From assembly GCA_039545355.1 (NCBI GenBank), contig BCJJ01000004.1, positions 1,568,801 to 1,632,800 of the forward strand: a DNA stretch of 64,000 bases, in the 5' to 3' direction. The stretch comes from Trichosporon coremiiforme (lineage: Eukaryota; Basidiomycota; Tremellomycetes; Trichosporonales; Trichosporonaceae). Positions 1-11,239 of the stretch are shown here, one piece after another. Both the position numbers and the translations under genes were made by a program. How positions within the stretch are numbered: the stretch's first letter is position 1; every line of letters starts with the position of its first letter. Below the pieces are notes generated by a model. It made no database searches and was not told where the DNA came from. It was given only the letters and a program-made list of their open reading frames with translations.

Positions 1-1611
1 CGCGCTGCTTGCGCTGCTTCAGTTCTCGAAGCCAGTCGTCCATGCGTGGCCGGCCGATAAGGGGGTCGTCAGGAAGAAGAGCTTGTCGTTCGGTTCCGTC
101 TAGGCCGTAGGCGAACTTCATCACGATGACCCACGCCGCGGCGATGCTGATCTCGGGCATTATTACGCTGTACCGCTTCGCCATCTCGTAATCTGCCTTC
201 TCGTTCCTCTTCCGCTCCTCCTCCTCCTGCTTGTCCTTTTTCGACAGCTTCTTCTTCTTCTTTGGGTTGTCGCCCCCGTCTGCCTTCTTGTCGGCAGACT
301 TGGACTTGATCAGGATGTACTCTGGTGCCACGATCGAGAGGTTCACCTCGGCCAGTCTCAGCAGCGAGAGCACCTCTTCGTACGTCACGTCTGGATGTCA
401 GTTTCACGAGGCTCTGTATAACTCACCATCACCACCCAACTTCGAGACGATCTTCCACACGACTGGATACTCGTTTATTCGAGGGAAATCAATCTTGAAC
501 CGTCGGTGCAGGATGTGTGCAAACCGACGCGAGTTGTTCCAGAGGTATATCGGTTTCGGCGAGCGGCCGGGCATCAGCGACAAGCGCACTGCGCGATTCA
601 TATGCTTCTTCATCTCGGCGGGGAGCTGCGTCGACTTGAAGAACTCGATGAACGGGATCTTATTGTGGTTCACAACACTGAGCGTCAATTCAGTAACCTG
701 CACTCAACTCACTCGGCGAACTCCGCATACGTGAACGGTGCGCGCACCATCCACAGTCCGAGGACGAGGCACGTCAGTGTGTCGGATACCGTCAGCAACC
801 GCTCCAGCGGTCGTTCCGGTGTGTCTTCCGTAGGTACTTCCTGCAACGCCTGTAGCCCCTCCTCTTTATCTGCGCCGTCGTCGTCGCTATCGTCCGAGAC
901 GTCGACGGCCGTATCCTCGAGGTCGTTCTCGTCGTCGGTGCCCTTCTCGTCCGACTTCTCGTCGGCAACGAACTGCGCCTCGAGCTCCCGCTCCGAATCC
1001 GTATCGTCTTCCGAGTCCTCCTTCTCGTCGGATTTCTCGTCCTGTATTCGTTGAGACGGATTCCGCGTCGATGGGCCAGGGGTCGGCGATCGCGAACCAT
1101 CTCGCTCCGATAAGGAAGGAAGCGGTGACGTCGCTACTCGGAATGTCCACAGATCACGAACATAGTTCTGCTCGTCAGCAAGGAACAGAATGGAAACACA
1201 CCTCAAACACATCAGGAAGGTTCCATAGCTCCTTCAATGCCTGCACTTGTAGCCGAAGAAGGATCTGCAGCGCTTCCAGTCGCAAGAGCTGGGCAGCTTC
1301 CCCGTGCCAGTCTGGTCATTAGCCCCGCCTATGCGAAGTCTGTAGCACGTACAGTTCTGATCTCGCTGGCCGTAGAGCTCTCTCTTGTTTGTTCTCGGCC
1401 CAGTTCGTACTCGTCTCTTCTGCAGCGCGTGACCGGTACCATAATCGACGATATGGTTCTCGCTGACGACACCCTAGTCGTCAGCTGCAAGCAAAATTCT
1501 GTGGCTTACGTCGAGGAAATGACCATTCTGGCAGCGCACGAAGCCGGTGTTGGAGTCCTTGACGTATCGTCTTGTCTTACAGGTGGGACACCTGCGGTTC
1601 CGGCGCGCCAT
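1..1611 (-). CDS. RRN7: RNA polymerase I initiation factor RRN7 (TFIIB-like), 3' end cut by window edge
   Basis: Core-factor subunit that brings RNA polymerase I to the rDNA promoter (role known for the Rrn7/TAF1B family). The N-terminus is a zinc ribbon with C8, C11, C27 and H31 spaced as in the RRN7 zinc-finger family. It is followed by a helical segment, an acidic Asp/Glu/Ser-rich insert (about residues 125-205), and the stretch LTCLVLGLWMVRAPFTYAEF, which fits the cyclin-fold start of TFIIB-like proteins. I infer five introns at 1474-1509, 1312-1352, 1168-1201, 678-712 and 391-426 (34-41 nt each); splicing them gives one open frame of about 476 residues up to the edge, ending in PEISIAAAWVIVMKFAYGLDG-like sequence. 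ATG at 1611 is the only one before the zinc ribbon. It diverges from NOP7. The C-terminus lies outside the window. Confidence 0.85.
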
Positions 1612-1879
1612 GGTCGTGTGGGTGACGCCGTCCGGCCGACGATAACAACAAATTGAACAGACGTCAGGTCTTCATGTAATCTGGTGTGGAGGCCCATTTC
1701 ATTCTCAGCCACGTGAGGCATGTCTCTCTACGCGGGTGGCAAGATCAGCAGCGTGCGGAATCAAAAATTTGGATGGTCGTCCGCCGGTGGAGGCTGGGCT
1801 GTGAGACGGTGAGGTTTTGTTTCGGGCTTGGACTATCGCACTCTCGTCGCAGACCCGACGAACACAACCCTCAGCAACC
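1612..1879. promoter_or_regulatory. Shared divergent promoter of RRN7 and NOP7
   Basis: The 268 bp between the start codons of the two ribosome-synthesis genes hold a perfect E-box CACGTG at 1710-1715 and an AAAAATTT core at 1763-1770, preceded by TC. The latter resembles the rRNA-processing element (RRPE) known from ascomycete ribosome-biogenesis promoters. Both sites are seen in the sequence; their use in this organism is inference. Confidence 0.5.
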
Positions 1880-3825
1880 ATGGCCAAGATCAAGAAGAGA
1901 GGAGAGTCCGGAGCGGCCAAGAACTACATCACCCGTAACCAGGCCCTCAAGAAGCTCCAGATCTCCCTTTCCGACTTCCGTCGTCTCTGTATCCTCAAGG
2001 GTGAGTAGCTAGGAGAGTCGTATTGTAGCTGACAAGTGCAGGTATCTACCCTCGCGACCCCCTCCACAAGAAGCGTGCCAACAAGGGATCGTCTGCCCCT
2101 GCCTCGTTCTACTACCACAAGGACATCCAGTACCTTCTTCACGAGCCCCTCCTCGTCAAGTTCCGTGAGCACAAGGCTTTCGCCAAGAAGCTTGCCCGCG
2201 CCGTCGGCCGTGGTGAATGGGCACTCGCCAAGAGCCTCGAGGACAACAAGCCTGTCACCCGCCTCGACCACATCGTTCGCGAGCGCTACCCGACCTTCAC
2301 CCTTGCTCTCCAGGATCTCCAGGACCCCCTGAACCTCGTTCACCTGTTCTCGACCCTCCCCACCAACCCCATCCCGGGCAAGACCCTCGTCCCTGCCGAG
2401 GTCATCACCGAGTGCAGCCGTCTCATCAACGAGTGGAAGGTCTGGGCGATCCGCACCCACTCCCTCCGCAAGGTTTTCCTCGGCATCAAGGGTGTCTACT
2501 ACGAGTGTGAGGTTCCCGGCCATGGCGGCGACCTTGTCAACGTTCGCTGGCTCGAGGGCTTCGAGTTCCAGCAGCACGTTCCTCACGATGTCGACTTCCG
2601 TATTCTCCTGACCTTCCTCGAGCTCTACCGCACGCTCACTTCCTTCGTCCTCTACAAGCTCTACACCGACGAGAACCTTGTCTACCCCCCTCCCCTCGAT
2701 GTCGAGCAGGACGAGAAGGGAGAGACAGTCGGTGCCTTCCGCCTGGTCGAGAAGAAGGCTACTGGTGCCGCCGGCGCTGAGGGTGTCTCGAAGAAGGCCG
2801 TCAAGCGCGCCATCAAGGGCATCTCCGCTTCCGGCGCCGCTGCCGATGACGAGGACGTTGAGATGGACGACGACGAGGACACGATCGAGGCCGAGGAGGA
2901 CTTCGTCGAGCGCCCCTCGAAGAACGCCGAGGTTGAGGACGTCGCCTCTGGACCTCTCCCCACTTACACCTCGCTTCTCGCCTCTTCCGACCCCAGCTCT
3001 TCCAAGAAGCAGCTTCTCTTCTCCCCTTACACCTTCTACCTCTCGCGTGAGACCTCGTCCCGGACGTGGGAGTTCGTCATCCGCGCTATGGGCGGAAAGG
3101 TCGTCACCTCGCTCGCTGCCCCCGCTCCTGGAGAGGCTCCCCAGGCCGACAGCATCACCCACGTTCTCATTGACCGCCCCATGACCGACGAGCGGAGACG
3201 TGAGATGCAGGGCGACCGCAAGTGGACTTGGGTCCAGCCCCAGTGGGTTGCCGACTGCGTCAACCGACAGAAGGTTCTTGGTGCTGAGGAGTACGGCCCC
3301 GGCAAGCTTCTTCCCCCCCATCTCTCGCCCTGGGACGGCGAGGGTGAGCTCGAGCGGCCATGGCTCGAGAAGGAACAGGAGGCCATTGAGGAGGACGCTG
3401 AGGACGAGGACGAGGCTGTCGCCGCCGATGAGGAGTCTGACGAGGAGGAGGAGGAGGAGTCTGAGGAGTCTGAGGAGCCGACATACCCTCCTGCTCTCCT
3501 GGCTGCCGCCAAGAACCCGAAGGACAAGTCATTGGTCCACCAGGCCGAGCTCGAGGCTGAGGCCAATGGCACTCCTCACGCGACCTTCCAGGCTCAGCTT
3601 AAGGAGGCGACCAAGAAGTTCGGCACGGCTACGAAAAAGAAGGCTGCCGACGAGGAGGAGCCCGACATGCGCAAGGTCATGATGTCGAACAAGAAGCGAC
3701 GTCTGTTCGAGAAGATGCAGTACTCGAACGCCGAGCGCCAGGCCGAGAAGGAGAAGCTCGAGACGCGCCGGAAGGAGATCGAAAAGCGCAAGAAGAAGGA
3801 GGCTCGCGCTGCCGGCAAGGCCTAA
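1880..3825 (+). CDS. NOP7: Pescadillo homologue (60S ribosome assembly, PeBoW complex)
   Basis: Nucleolar protein needed for pre-rRNA processing and 60S subunit maturation with Erb1 and Ytm1 (family knowledge). The model has one intron at 2001-2041 and encodes 634 aa, a little longer than yeast Nop7 (605). Residues 1-300 match the pescadillo N-terminal domain, beginning [20 protein letters not shown] and continuing through the [15 protein letters not shown] segment. A BRCT domain lies at about 360-460 with the signature [10 protein letters not shown]. After it come an acidic tract (about 468-500, runs of Glu/Asp/Ser) and a basic, coiled C-terminus ending [11 protein letters not shown]. Codon choice is strongly biased to C/G third bases, as in a highly expressed gene. 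It diverges from RRN7 over a 268-bp promoter. Confidence 0.96.
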
Positions 3826-4273
3826 GCCAGGGCTTGCTTGTAAAACACTGCACTAGGTCCCTAGGCACTTGGTTTTATATAGATTTGGGAAACCTCCGTA
3901 TGGCTCACCAGAGGTTTGGATACCGCGGCGACAGTGTGTCTGTCCCGTTTCACTGTAACGATCATAAGAAAACTATGCATTTCTAGCACAGACCAACCAC
4001 TTGCACAGAAGCTCTCTGCGACGAAGGTCAATCTTGCACCGAAGCACGACAGCCAGCAGAGCGTTCCTAGGCACCCACCGTAGCAGCATTCCGTGCCAGA
4101 AGTGAAAGTGACTAAAACAAAAACAAATTTGCCTCCGCTCCCTGCTTTCCCAGCTTCACCGGCGCGCGTCACTCACCGTACACCGCAGCCGGCGCGCGGC
4201 TGTTGCATGCCATCAATCCATCCACCGGCAACCCTTCGCATCCACCCTTCAAACCGCACACACGAGCCCGACC
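3826..4273. other. Intergenic spacer between NOP7 and the RSC gene
   Basis: A 448-bp spacer between two plus-strand genes. It holds the NOP7 3' end region and the promoter of the next gene. A short AT-rich stretch (ACTAAAACAAAAACAAA) lies at about 4111-4127. I see no ORF, RNA gene or repeat of note. Confidence 0.5.
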
Positions 4274-7200
4274 ATGGCACGCAAGTCTGGGGGCTCGCGA
4301 CACCGCGCGTCCGCGCCTCCGAGCGTCGTTCCCGTCGCATACCCGGGCAAGACCGCCGACGGAAAGGGCATGGAGGAGCCGCAGTGGACCGCCAGCCGCG
4401 ACATGCTCGATGCAGTGTACAAGGCCAAGGACGGAAGGTGAGTGTTGTTTTTGCGCGAATCCATGCTTGTGGACGTGTGGTCTGCATGCGAAACGACCAA
4501 AAGTGCCTTTATCTCGAGGAGGTACCGATGATAAGGAAGGGGACAGGGGACCGACGGACCGAACCCGGGAAGTTGAGGATTGAGGGACTGGAATCCGGCC
4601 AGTCCCACCTATCCTCGATTGCCCCATCCCTCGACCTCGACCTGATGTCACGGATGCTCGTCGATGAACCTTCAATGCATGCTCACTCCTGAATAGCCGC
4701 CGCATGTGTGACATTTTCCGCGAACTTCCCGACCGCGACGAATGGGCAGACTACTACGAAGCCATTCCTGAGCCAGAGTGCTTGGACAACATTGCAGTGA
4801 GTAGTGGCGTTCATGGCCTAATCCAGGATCCTCTGGTCGCTAATTGTCACCAGGCCAAGCTCGGCGAGAACGGATACGGCACGCCGGAGGAGATGTTCAA
4901 GCAGCTTCACCTCGTCTTCCTCAATGCTAAGCACTGTGAGCTATCTGGCGTGCGATATGATGCTAATATCAGACAACGAAGAGGAGTCGCAGCTGTGGAC
5001 CGATGCGCAGACGTACGACAAGCAGATCCACGAGGCGTGGAAGGCGATCGCCGAGAAGGGCATCTTTGCCTGGTCCGACCCGTACCACAAGAGCAGCAAG
5101 GTGCGCCGTCCGAAAGCTGGCAAGCAGAAGTCGGTCGAGCCAAAGACAGAGGCCGCCACCCCTGGAACACCAGCGACTGATGCGCCGCCGCCCGTCATCA
5201 AGTTACATGTGTCTCGACCTGATGCCTCTGCGTCGCCCGCCGCCTCCACGTCCACCGCCACTGAGCCCGTCCTTCCGGCCAAGCGAGAGCGCTCGCGCCA
5301 GCCGGCCCCTGCGTCCGCCTCCCCCGTCCGGGTGTCGCGGTCGCAAGCCAAGGCCGAGGCGGAGAAGTACGCACCGCCCCGTCCGCCCAACGCCGTGCAT
5401 CTCTCGCCAGGTGACGAGAGTGCCGTGGCTGCGACGGACGCTAAGCTCCCTCGATGGAGCGGACCGGCCCAGGAACTGCCTGGGGACCCGGCACCTGGAG
5501 GTGTGCTGGGAAGCGGATGGTGGGGAGAAGGCGCTGCCGACTATGAGCGATCAGTTGGTGGTCAGGCCAACTGGAAGAAGCGTATAGCGACTGTGGCCAA
5601 CGCCATCGCCACGTACAAGGATCCTAAGTGAGCTTACTCACGCCCATTGCAGCTAACATCAGCAACACTATTCTCTCTGAGACGCTCTCAGCGATCCCAT
5701 CGCACGCCGAAATCCCCTTCCTCTCTACACCGGTGAGCTTAGCGGTCGACGACAAGAGCTAATGTCAGGCACCCGTCCTCTTCCCTACGGTTCTCGCCAA
5801 CGCGCAGGCTGGGAAGTACGCTACGCTTCGAGAGTTCGACGCCGACATGGTGTCCGTGTTTGACACCGCCCGCCGATGGTACCGCTTCCTGTCTCCTCAG
5901 CTCAGCAACGTTCTTACCCTTCAGCGGTTGTACAACGCCGTAACGGCGCCGTACCCTCTTGCTGTCCCTCCGTCGGGCACGCTCGCGCCCAACATGACTC
6001 GCTTCGCGTCGCTGCCCGCTGGTCCTGGAACGGCAAAGACGGCGCAGGAGGTTCAGGAGGCTGAGCGTGCTGGCGTCCCTCCTGGAAAGGCGGGCTTCGG
6101 TGTCACCTCTACCCGCATCAGCTCGAAGGATCGCATCTTCACGGAGGAGGCTCGCCACAAGGGCGTGGCGTATCGAACAGGTAAGCCACCAATCCACCCT
6201 CTCAGCTGACACTACAGGCGACTATGTCCACTTGATCAACCCCGACGACCCATCGCGACCCATTGTTGGCCAGATCTTCAAAACGTTCGTGCCGACGAAG
6301 GGATACATCACGCACCACGTCACGGTGTGCTGGTACTTCCGCCCGGAGCAAACCGTCCACCCGGCAGACAAGATGTTCTACGACCACGAGGTCTTCAAGA
6401 CAGGCTACTTCTGCGACCATCCCGTGGAGGACATCCTCGAGCACATTTGCATCCAGCCGACGCAGGCTGCGACTCGCGGACGACCAAAGGCGCCGTACTT
6501 CTACCCTGGGAGGCAGGTCTATGTCTGCGGCGCGCGGTACATCAACCACCCGCAGCTGTTCATTCCCGTGAAGAAGTGGGCGAACATCGTGCCCGAGTCG
6601 ATGCGCACTGTGGATGCGACGGCGGTGTCGATCTACCAGCACGCGATCACGCTGCCGCAGGTGCGATCACCGTTCACCCAAGGCGTGAAGGGACCCGGCG
6701 GCGTTGGTGCGCCGCGGCGGAACCAGTTACCGATGGACGACGAGGAGATCGAGGCGCAGTCTCTGCTCGCGCAGGCGCAGCCCTCGCGCCGCCCAAGCGA
6801 CACACAGCAGCGCGGCACGGCCTCGCCGATGCCCCAGCAGCGCGTCGCCACTCCTCAAGCAGGACCCTCGCGCACCCCTTCAGCACAGCAGGTGCCGCAA
6901 GCCCGTCCCCAGCAGCAGTGGCAGCGTCCTCCCGCCGTCGCACCCGCGTTCCCGAACCGGACCTTCGCTGCGATCATGGGCGGACAGCAGGTCCTCGACC
7001 AAGTCGCCGTGAAGGAGTACCTGCCCAACGACACTGCTCGCCTGTTCGAGCAAGACGCGCGGCACCAGGTGCTGTGGTTCAGCGGTCCGCCCCTGCCGCC
7101 CGGCGCCGTGCGCGTCCCCACCCCGCCAAACCACAGCATGGAGTATCTCGTCTACCTCTCGAAGCGGAAACAGGGCCAGAGCACGGGCAAGGCGCGCCCC

Positions 7201-7356
7201 GAGAAGCGGTTCAAGACCGACCTGCCGTTCAACGAGAAGCAGGCGAATGGCAAGGGTATCCTCGACGGCGACATTAGCAAGCTATGGTGGGCACAGGGTC
7301 AAAGCGAGGACGAGGTGCTCGAGAGCCTCAAGGCCGTTGCAGAGGGGCGCACGTAG
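4274..7356 (+). CDS. RSC1/RSC2: RSC chromatin-remodelling complex subunit, bromodomain-BAH protein (Rsc1/Rsc2 type)
   Basis: Subunit of a SWI/SNF-class nucleosome remodeller. Domain order is bromodomain 1 (about residues 40-130, with IFRELPDRDEWADYY and the acetyl-lysine-contacting Asn in FLNAKHYN), a low-complexity AT-hook-like linker, a second bromodomain-like unit (about 320-410) and a BAH domain (about 495-620, starting GDYVHLINPDDPSRPIVGQI and containing VTVCWYFRPEQT). A Gln/Pro-rich tail follows. Six introns: 4438-4696, 4797-4853, 4936-4972, 5628-5662, 5733-5768 and 6181-6217; the spliced frame is 873 aa. The first intron, 259 nt, is far larger than the others. In the second bromodomain the Asn position reads FDTARRWY, so acetyl-lysine binding there is doubtful. 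Bromodomain(s) plus BAH in this order is the Rsc1/Rsc2 architecture; assigning one of the two paralogues is not possible. Confidence 0.9.
4573..4618 (+). other. Two-helix stem-loop inside intron 1 of the RSC gene
   Basis: An inner 8-bp stem GGGACTGG (4584-4591) pairs with CCAGTCCC (4599-4606) around a 7-nt loop. An outer stem TTGAGGAT (4573-4580) pairs with ATCCTCGA (4611-4618) with one G-U pair. The helices are separated by a small 3/4-nt internal loop. Function unknown. Confidence 0.6.
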
Positions 7357-7456
7357 TTCAATAGCAGATGCAACAATGACATAAACAAAGGCTCTCGACA
7401 GTGGTCGGGAAAAGAAGTCTATCTAACATAACATGCGAACTGAGAAGAGGAGTGGA

Positions 7457-8289
7457 TTACGAGTACATGCCGGCGAAGGCGCTGCGGTCTTCCTCCCTTT
7501 CCCTCCTCTCTGGCCGGCCACCACCACCGCCGAAGCCCATACCGCCGAGCACGTGTCCGAGACCAGGGAAGCCCCCAGGCAGCCCTCCGGCACCTGGAGC
7601 GCCCTGCTGTCCACCTTGTCCGCCCTGTCCTCGTCCGAAGACGGCATGGAACAAGCTGAGCATCTGCTCCGTATGCCTCTGCTGGTCAATCATGGGGTGG
7701 CTCACGGGCGCTTGTGGGTCGACAGTAGCTCTGCAAAGGGGGCATGAGTTGTTCTGGGGTCAGCTAATACTCGACAACCTTCACAGCCGATTGACACACT
7801 CACCAGCCTGAGCCAGCTCTTGCAACACCGGGCACACACGACATGACCACCCTCGCAGGGCAGTTTTCGGAGACCGAGAGCCTCGAGGTCGCCGAAGAAC
7901 GACTCGTCGGCGAGTGCATACTCCTCCTCTGTCTCTATTGAGGCGAGAGTCTGCAGGCACACGGGACAGTCGGTCGTATCTTGTTTCTTGATCTCGGCGG
8001 GCGTGGGACGGGGGAGATTCTTGATGAACTGGGGGCGGGCGCCGGACCTGTCGTCAGCTGATCGTCGCAACTAGCACAGCTAAGAACAGAAGGAGATGAA
8101 CGAGGAGACTAGTGCAGGAGGGGGGGATGGGGTGACTTACGGAGCCTCGCCAAAGATATCCTCGTACAGATCCTCGTCGACCATTATCCCCCCGTGGGCC
8201 TCTTGGATGGCGGAGACCTGCGCCATGAAGTCGTCAAAGGACTCGGGGGCGGGACGCGCAGCGTACGGCGACTCTTCGTCTCCTGGCAT
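7457..8289 (-). CDS. RING-finger protein, probable E3 ubiquitin ligase
   Basis: A 229-aa protein in three exons (introns 8048-8140 and 7754-7803). The RING finger spans about residues 77-138: CPVC, a 37-residue spacer, then PCEGGHVVCARC, and, after the second intron, CPLC. The Cys/His spacing fits a cross-brace RING with a long first loop, so it probably recruits an E2 enzyme. The intron lies inside the RING, and only the spliced frame supplies the last Cys pair. The C-terminal tail is rich in Gly and Gln (GQGGQGGQQGAPGAGGLPGG) and ends near Arg/Glu-rich sequence. I chose the ATG at 8289 (MPGDEESPY); an in-frame ATG at 8385 would add 32 residues of hydrophobic sequence. It converges on the RSC gene with a 100-bp spacer. 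No membrane segment or substrate-binding domain is recognised, so the substrate is unknown. Confidence 0.8.
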
Positions 8290-8385
8290 CGTGTCTGTTC
8301 GCTTGTGTCCCAGTGGGTGTGTCGGGAGTGAGAAGATGAATGTTGTTGTGAAAGGCAAGATGGATGACGCGTCGCCGATCGACAT

Positions 8386-8990
8386 GGAAGGCTAGCGGAC
8401 TACCTCCACCGGAACTGGTGGCCGTCGGCGAAGACCGTTACCCATGTGGCAATCACCACTGCGTGGCACGATGCCCGACGGACTTTTGGTGGTTTAGTGC
8501 GCTGCTGAAACTTTCTAGTCCACTTCATGGGAGCGACTGGGAGATGGACTAAGAAGCGTAGGCTCTGTGATCTGTGCTCTTCTGCAGAGGTGCGAGAATG
8601 TGGGCGTATGTTCGCTCATGGAACAATGGCATTAGTAGACCCGCACTCTGCCTCAGTCCTTCAATGGAAGGCGAAGAATGCAATGCCCATGGATCGCCTT
8701 ATTTGATAGCTGAGCCGACCCTCAATGGAGCAGGAGCATAGGATAACACATGAGAAAAACAACAGGTATACATAATGAAGGAAAGCACTGCATTGCAGAG
8801 TGATGAAGGATAACTACATAGGAAACATCTACACCTGACAAACAACAACAATAAGTTTAACAACAACAACAACAACAACAACAAAAGAAGCAAAAGCAAC
8901 CAGGCAGAGAGGGTATCGCTCTGATTCAGCTTGAGCTCCCCAATCACGAGGCAGAGGACAGTAGAGCACTGTAGGGCCAAAGGAGTGGCC
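8386..8990. other. Intergenic spacer with AAC microsatellite
   Basis: Lies between the RING gene 5' end and the BTB gene 3' end (both on the minus strand). Apart from the (AAC)n tract at 8859-8884 and a shorter one at 8840-8852 I see no gene. Confidence 0.5.
8840..8884. repeat. (AAC)n microsatellite, interrupted
   Basis: Two blocks of AAC repeats, 8840-8852 and 8859-8884, separated by TAAGTTT. On the minus strand they read GTT, so the leucine-rich minus-strand reading frame across them is only a translation of the repeat. Confidence 0.9.
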
Positions 8991-10287
8991 TTAGAGCTGC
9001 TCGTTCATCCTGCTCCTGTGGACGACACTGTACGCAAGGATGTGACGCACGCGGTCCGGGCCGCTAGCGGGAATGGGGACAGGGTGCTCCAAGAGAACGA
9101 TCGGGGCACGGCGGCGAATCTCGGAGAACGCGCTCTTGAACTCGAAGGCGTACTGCTTCCAAACAGCCACCATGGGGTCGGTCTCGGAAGAGGTGCTGCC
9201 AGTCCCGGAAGGACGAGAGAAGTCGCTGCCATCGTTAGTTATGGCTCAAAAGGCAGAGATGCCACGGTGTACCTACGTCATCTCCTGCTCGAAGTCGTCC
9301 TTATTGGAAGCAGTGCTGATGGGGATCCCCGCAAGACGGCGGCTGAAGTAGGCAGCACCGCCGCGGCTGAGAAGGTTGCGCTTGCTAGTCGACGACCTGC
9401 GCGCAAAGTTGCGCCTGCTGTACGAGGATGTGCGCACAAAGAGAGATGGAGAAGGCGAGCCCTTCCCATCGTCGCTGCCGACCTCGGTAGGGCTCATCGC
9501 GACGTGCCCCTCAAGGAGGTGAACATCCTCGTCAACCTTGGTCCAAGCGGCACAGAGCGCGAGGAGATAGTCATCGTGGATGAGGTTGCGCATCTCCTTC
9601 GACCACGAACCTGGGTCGAGGCGGTTGGCGCCGAGAAGAAGCTTCTCGCCACCGTTCGCGGCGTCGGCCGTCATGAGAGCGAGGCCCTGAGCAGCGGTGA
9701 GACCGTCGGTAGCCAGGGCGTTGTCGGTGTCAGTCCAGGTGGCATTGACGTCGCCATTTTTGAGAGAAGTGGCCATCAAGTTGATGTCCTTCGCAACGCC
9801 ACCGATCACGACACCCCAGACAGCAGTGAGCTTCTTTGCCTCTACAGCCTTACGCAGGTGGTAGCAAAAGAGTGCAATGAGGTCTTCGCAGAGCCCGACG
9901 TTCTCGAGGAAGAGGACGAGGTCCACGTACTTCTTCACACCCGCCCAAGTGTCGGGAAGAGAGTCACCCTTGAGCTCCTTGCACTGGCCATCAACCAGGA
10001 GATCAACGAAGAGGGAGATGACCTCGCCGCGCCCGAGAGTGGCATCGGTCAAGGCCAGGATCCTGGGCTCGTTGCAACGACCCTCGATGGCGGAGGAGAG
10101 CGAACTGGGAACATCAGCTTGGCTGCTAATCTTGGACTCACAAGATACTCATCAGCTTATTGGAATGCACCTCGAACGACAAGCCGTCGCTGCAGATGAT
10201 CGTGATCATGCGACGTGTATCGAGCGGGGAAGGGATAGCCTTGGATGACCCCGAGGGCTTGGAAGACTTCGTGGCCTTGGACGTCAT
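8991..10287 (-). CDS. BTB/POZ-type domain protein
   Basis: A 402-aa protein in three exons (introns 10105-10141 and 9226-9276). After a Ser/Lys-rich leader, residues about 27-41 (MITIICSDGLSFEVH) carry the BTB first-strand pattern, in which the SDG turn is followed by FxVH. BTB domains of this style form large families of unknown function in Tremellomycetes, and some act as Cul3 adaptors. The rest of the protein is helical. An Arg/Ser-rich stretch at about 245-285 carries RRNFARRSSTSKRN. The last exon carries a W-K-Q-Y-x-F-E-F motif and ends MNEQL. ATG 10287 is the first in frame after upstream stops. A frame-broken BTB fragment lies just upstream on the same strand, suggesting a local tandem duplication. 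No catalytic motif is seen. The BTB call rests on one short motif. Confidence 0.65.
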
Positions 10288-10508
10288 TGCCGTTGTAAGT
10301 GGTCTAGAAAGGTTTAGATGAGGAAAGTCAGGGGATGAGGGATGGTAGGAAAGAGAAACGAAGAGCAGATGTGGCATTGCTTTTGCCAGCGCGACGTCCT
10401 CTCGACACACACAGTCGGGGCGAATGGGAATACGACGTGTTCATCACTGTTCGTCTACAGTCACCAGTCTATGGTTGTGTATGTGCTGTGGGCAGAGGCG
10501 AGTTGGTG

Positions 10509-10933
10509 TCACCGGTGCAAGTATGCGAGCGCACGGGCGTTTCGTGAATTCATGATCCCCGCAGTCTCGTATTCCTCATCGTCGAGCTGGAGGATGATAT
10601 TCTCGCCGTACCCAGCTCGTGCATGTCCCGGAACACCGAGCTACACTTGTCAACTTCGTGAACCATCCGGACTCACCTGGCAGCAAACATGTAGCAGGCG
10701 GGTATCCGGAAGCGAACGTGGTCGGAAGAGATGAGGGCGAAGTCGCCGTGCGACCAGCGCTGGCTGTCACGGACAGCAGACGGCTGGGCGACGGGGATCG
10801 GGACGGCGCTGGCGGAGCTGACGATATCCTCCATGGTGGAGTTGGAATTCCGACGAGGTGACAGCTCGACACTTTGCATCCTTATAAGGGAGGGATCTGG
10901 CTTGGCGGCACTGTTAAGCACAACGACGGGCAT
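10509..10933 (-). pseudogene. BTB-domain fragment with a reading-frame break
   Basis: From ATG 10933 the frame reads into HGDFALISSDHVRFRIPACY, then a 36-nt intron (10641-10676), then SSVFRDMHELG, which is the BTB core order. After HELG the BTB-like sequence continues only in another frame as GENIILQLDDEEYETAGIMN and stops at 10509. A single-base deletion near 10613 would explain the shift. The fragment lacks the rest of a BTB protein, so I call it a decayed copy. A micro-exon or assembly error is possible. The intact BTB gene at 8991-10287 is its neighbour on the same strand. Confidence 0.55.
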
Positions 10934-11239
10934 CTGTACCCGAGATCTGGGAACATCGAACCTCGACTTATTCAAAGGTACTATCTTATCTAGCGCAGGA
11001 ACCGGGCTTTCATGCTATGCCGTGGCCATGCGGTCACTACCCGCTCTTTTGATCGGCACAGCTCTTGAAGAGAGAATGACGGCGCTTATCGCCTCACGAG
11101 GGTACGCTGACTAGCGCCAGATCGCCCTCACTAGGTCCGGGAAGGCAGCTGGTCCGGCGGAGCCTGGTCGCCGAACAGTGACGAGGTCGTGTGCCCCAAC
11201 ACGTACCACCAGCCACTTACGCACGAGTCTGTGCTCTCC

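Noticed and set aside
1924..3321. 465-codon open frame on the minus strand opposite NOP7
   Set aside because: It is the antisense shadow of a highly G/C-third-position-biased gene; composition is Leu/Val/Gly-rich without any domain, while the plus strand encodes clear pescadillo.
8931..10199. 422-codon plus-strand frame over the BTB gene
   Set aside because: Antisense shadow; it crosses the inferred introns of the minus-strand gene and shows no family motif.
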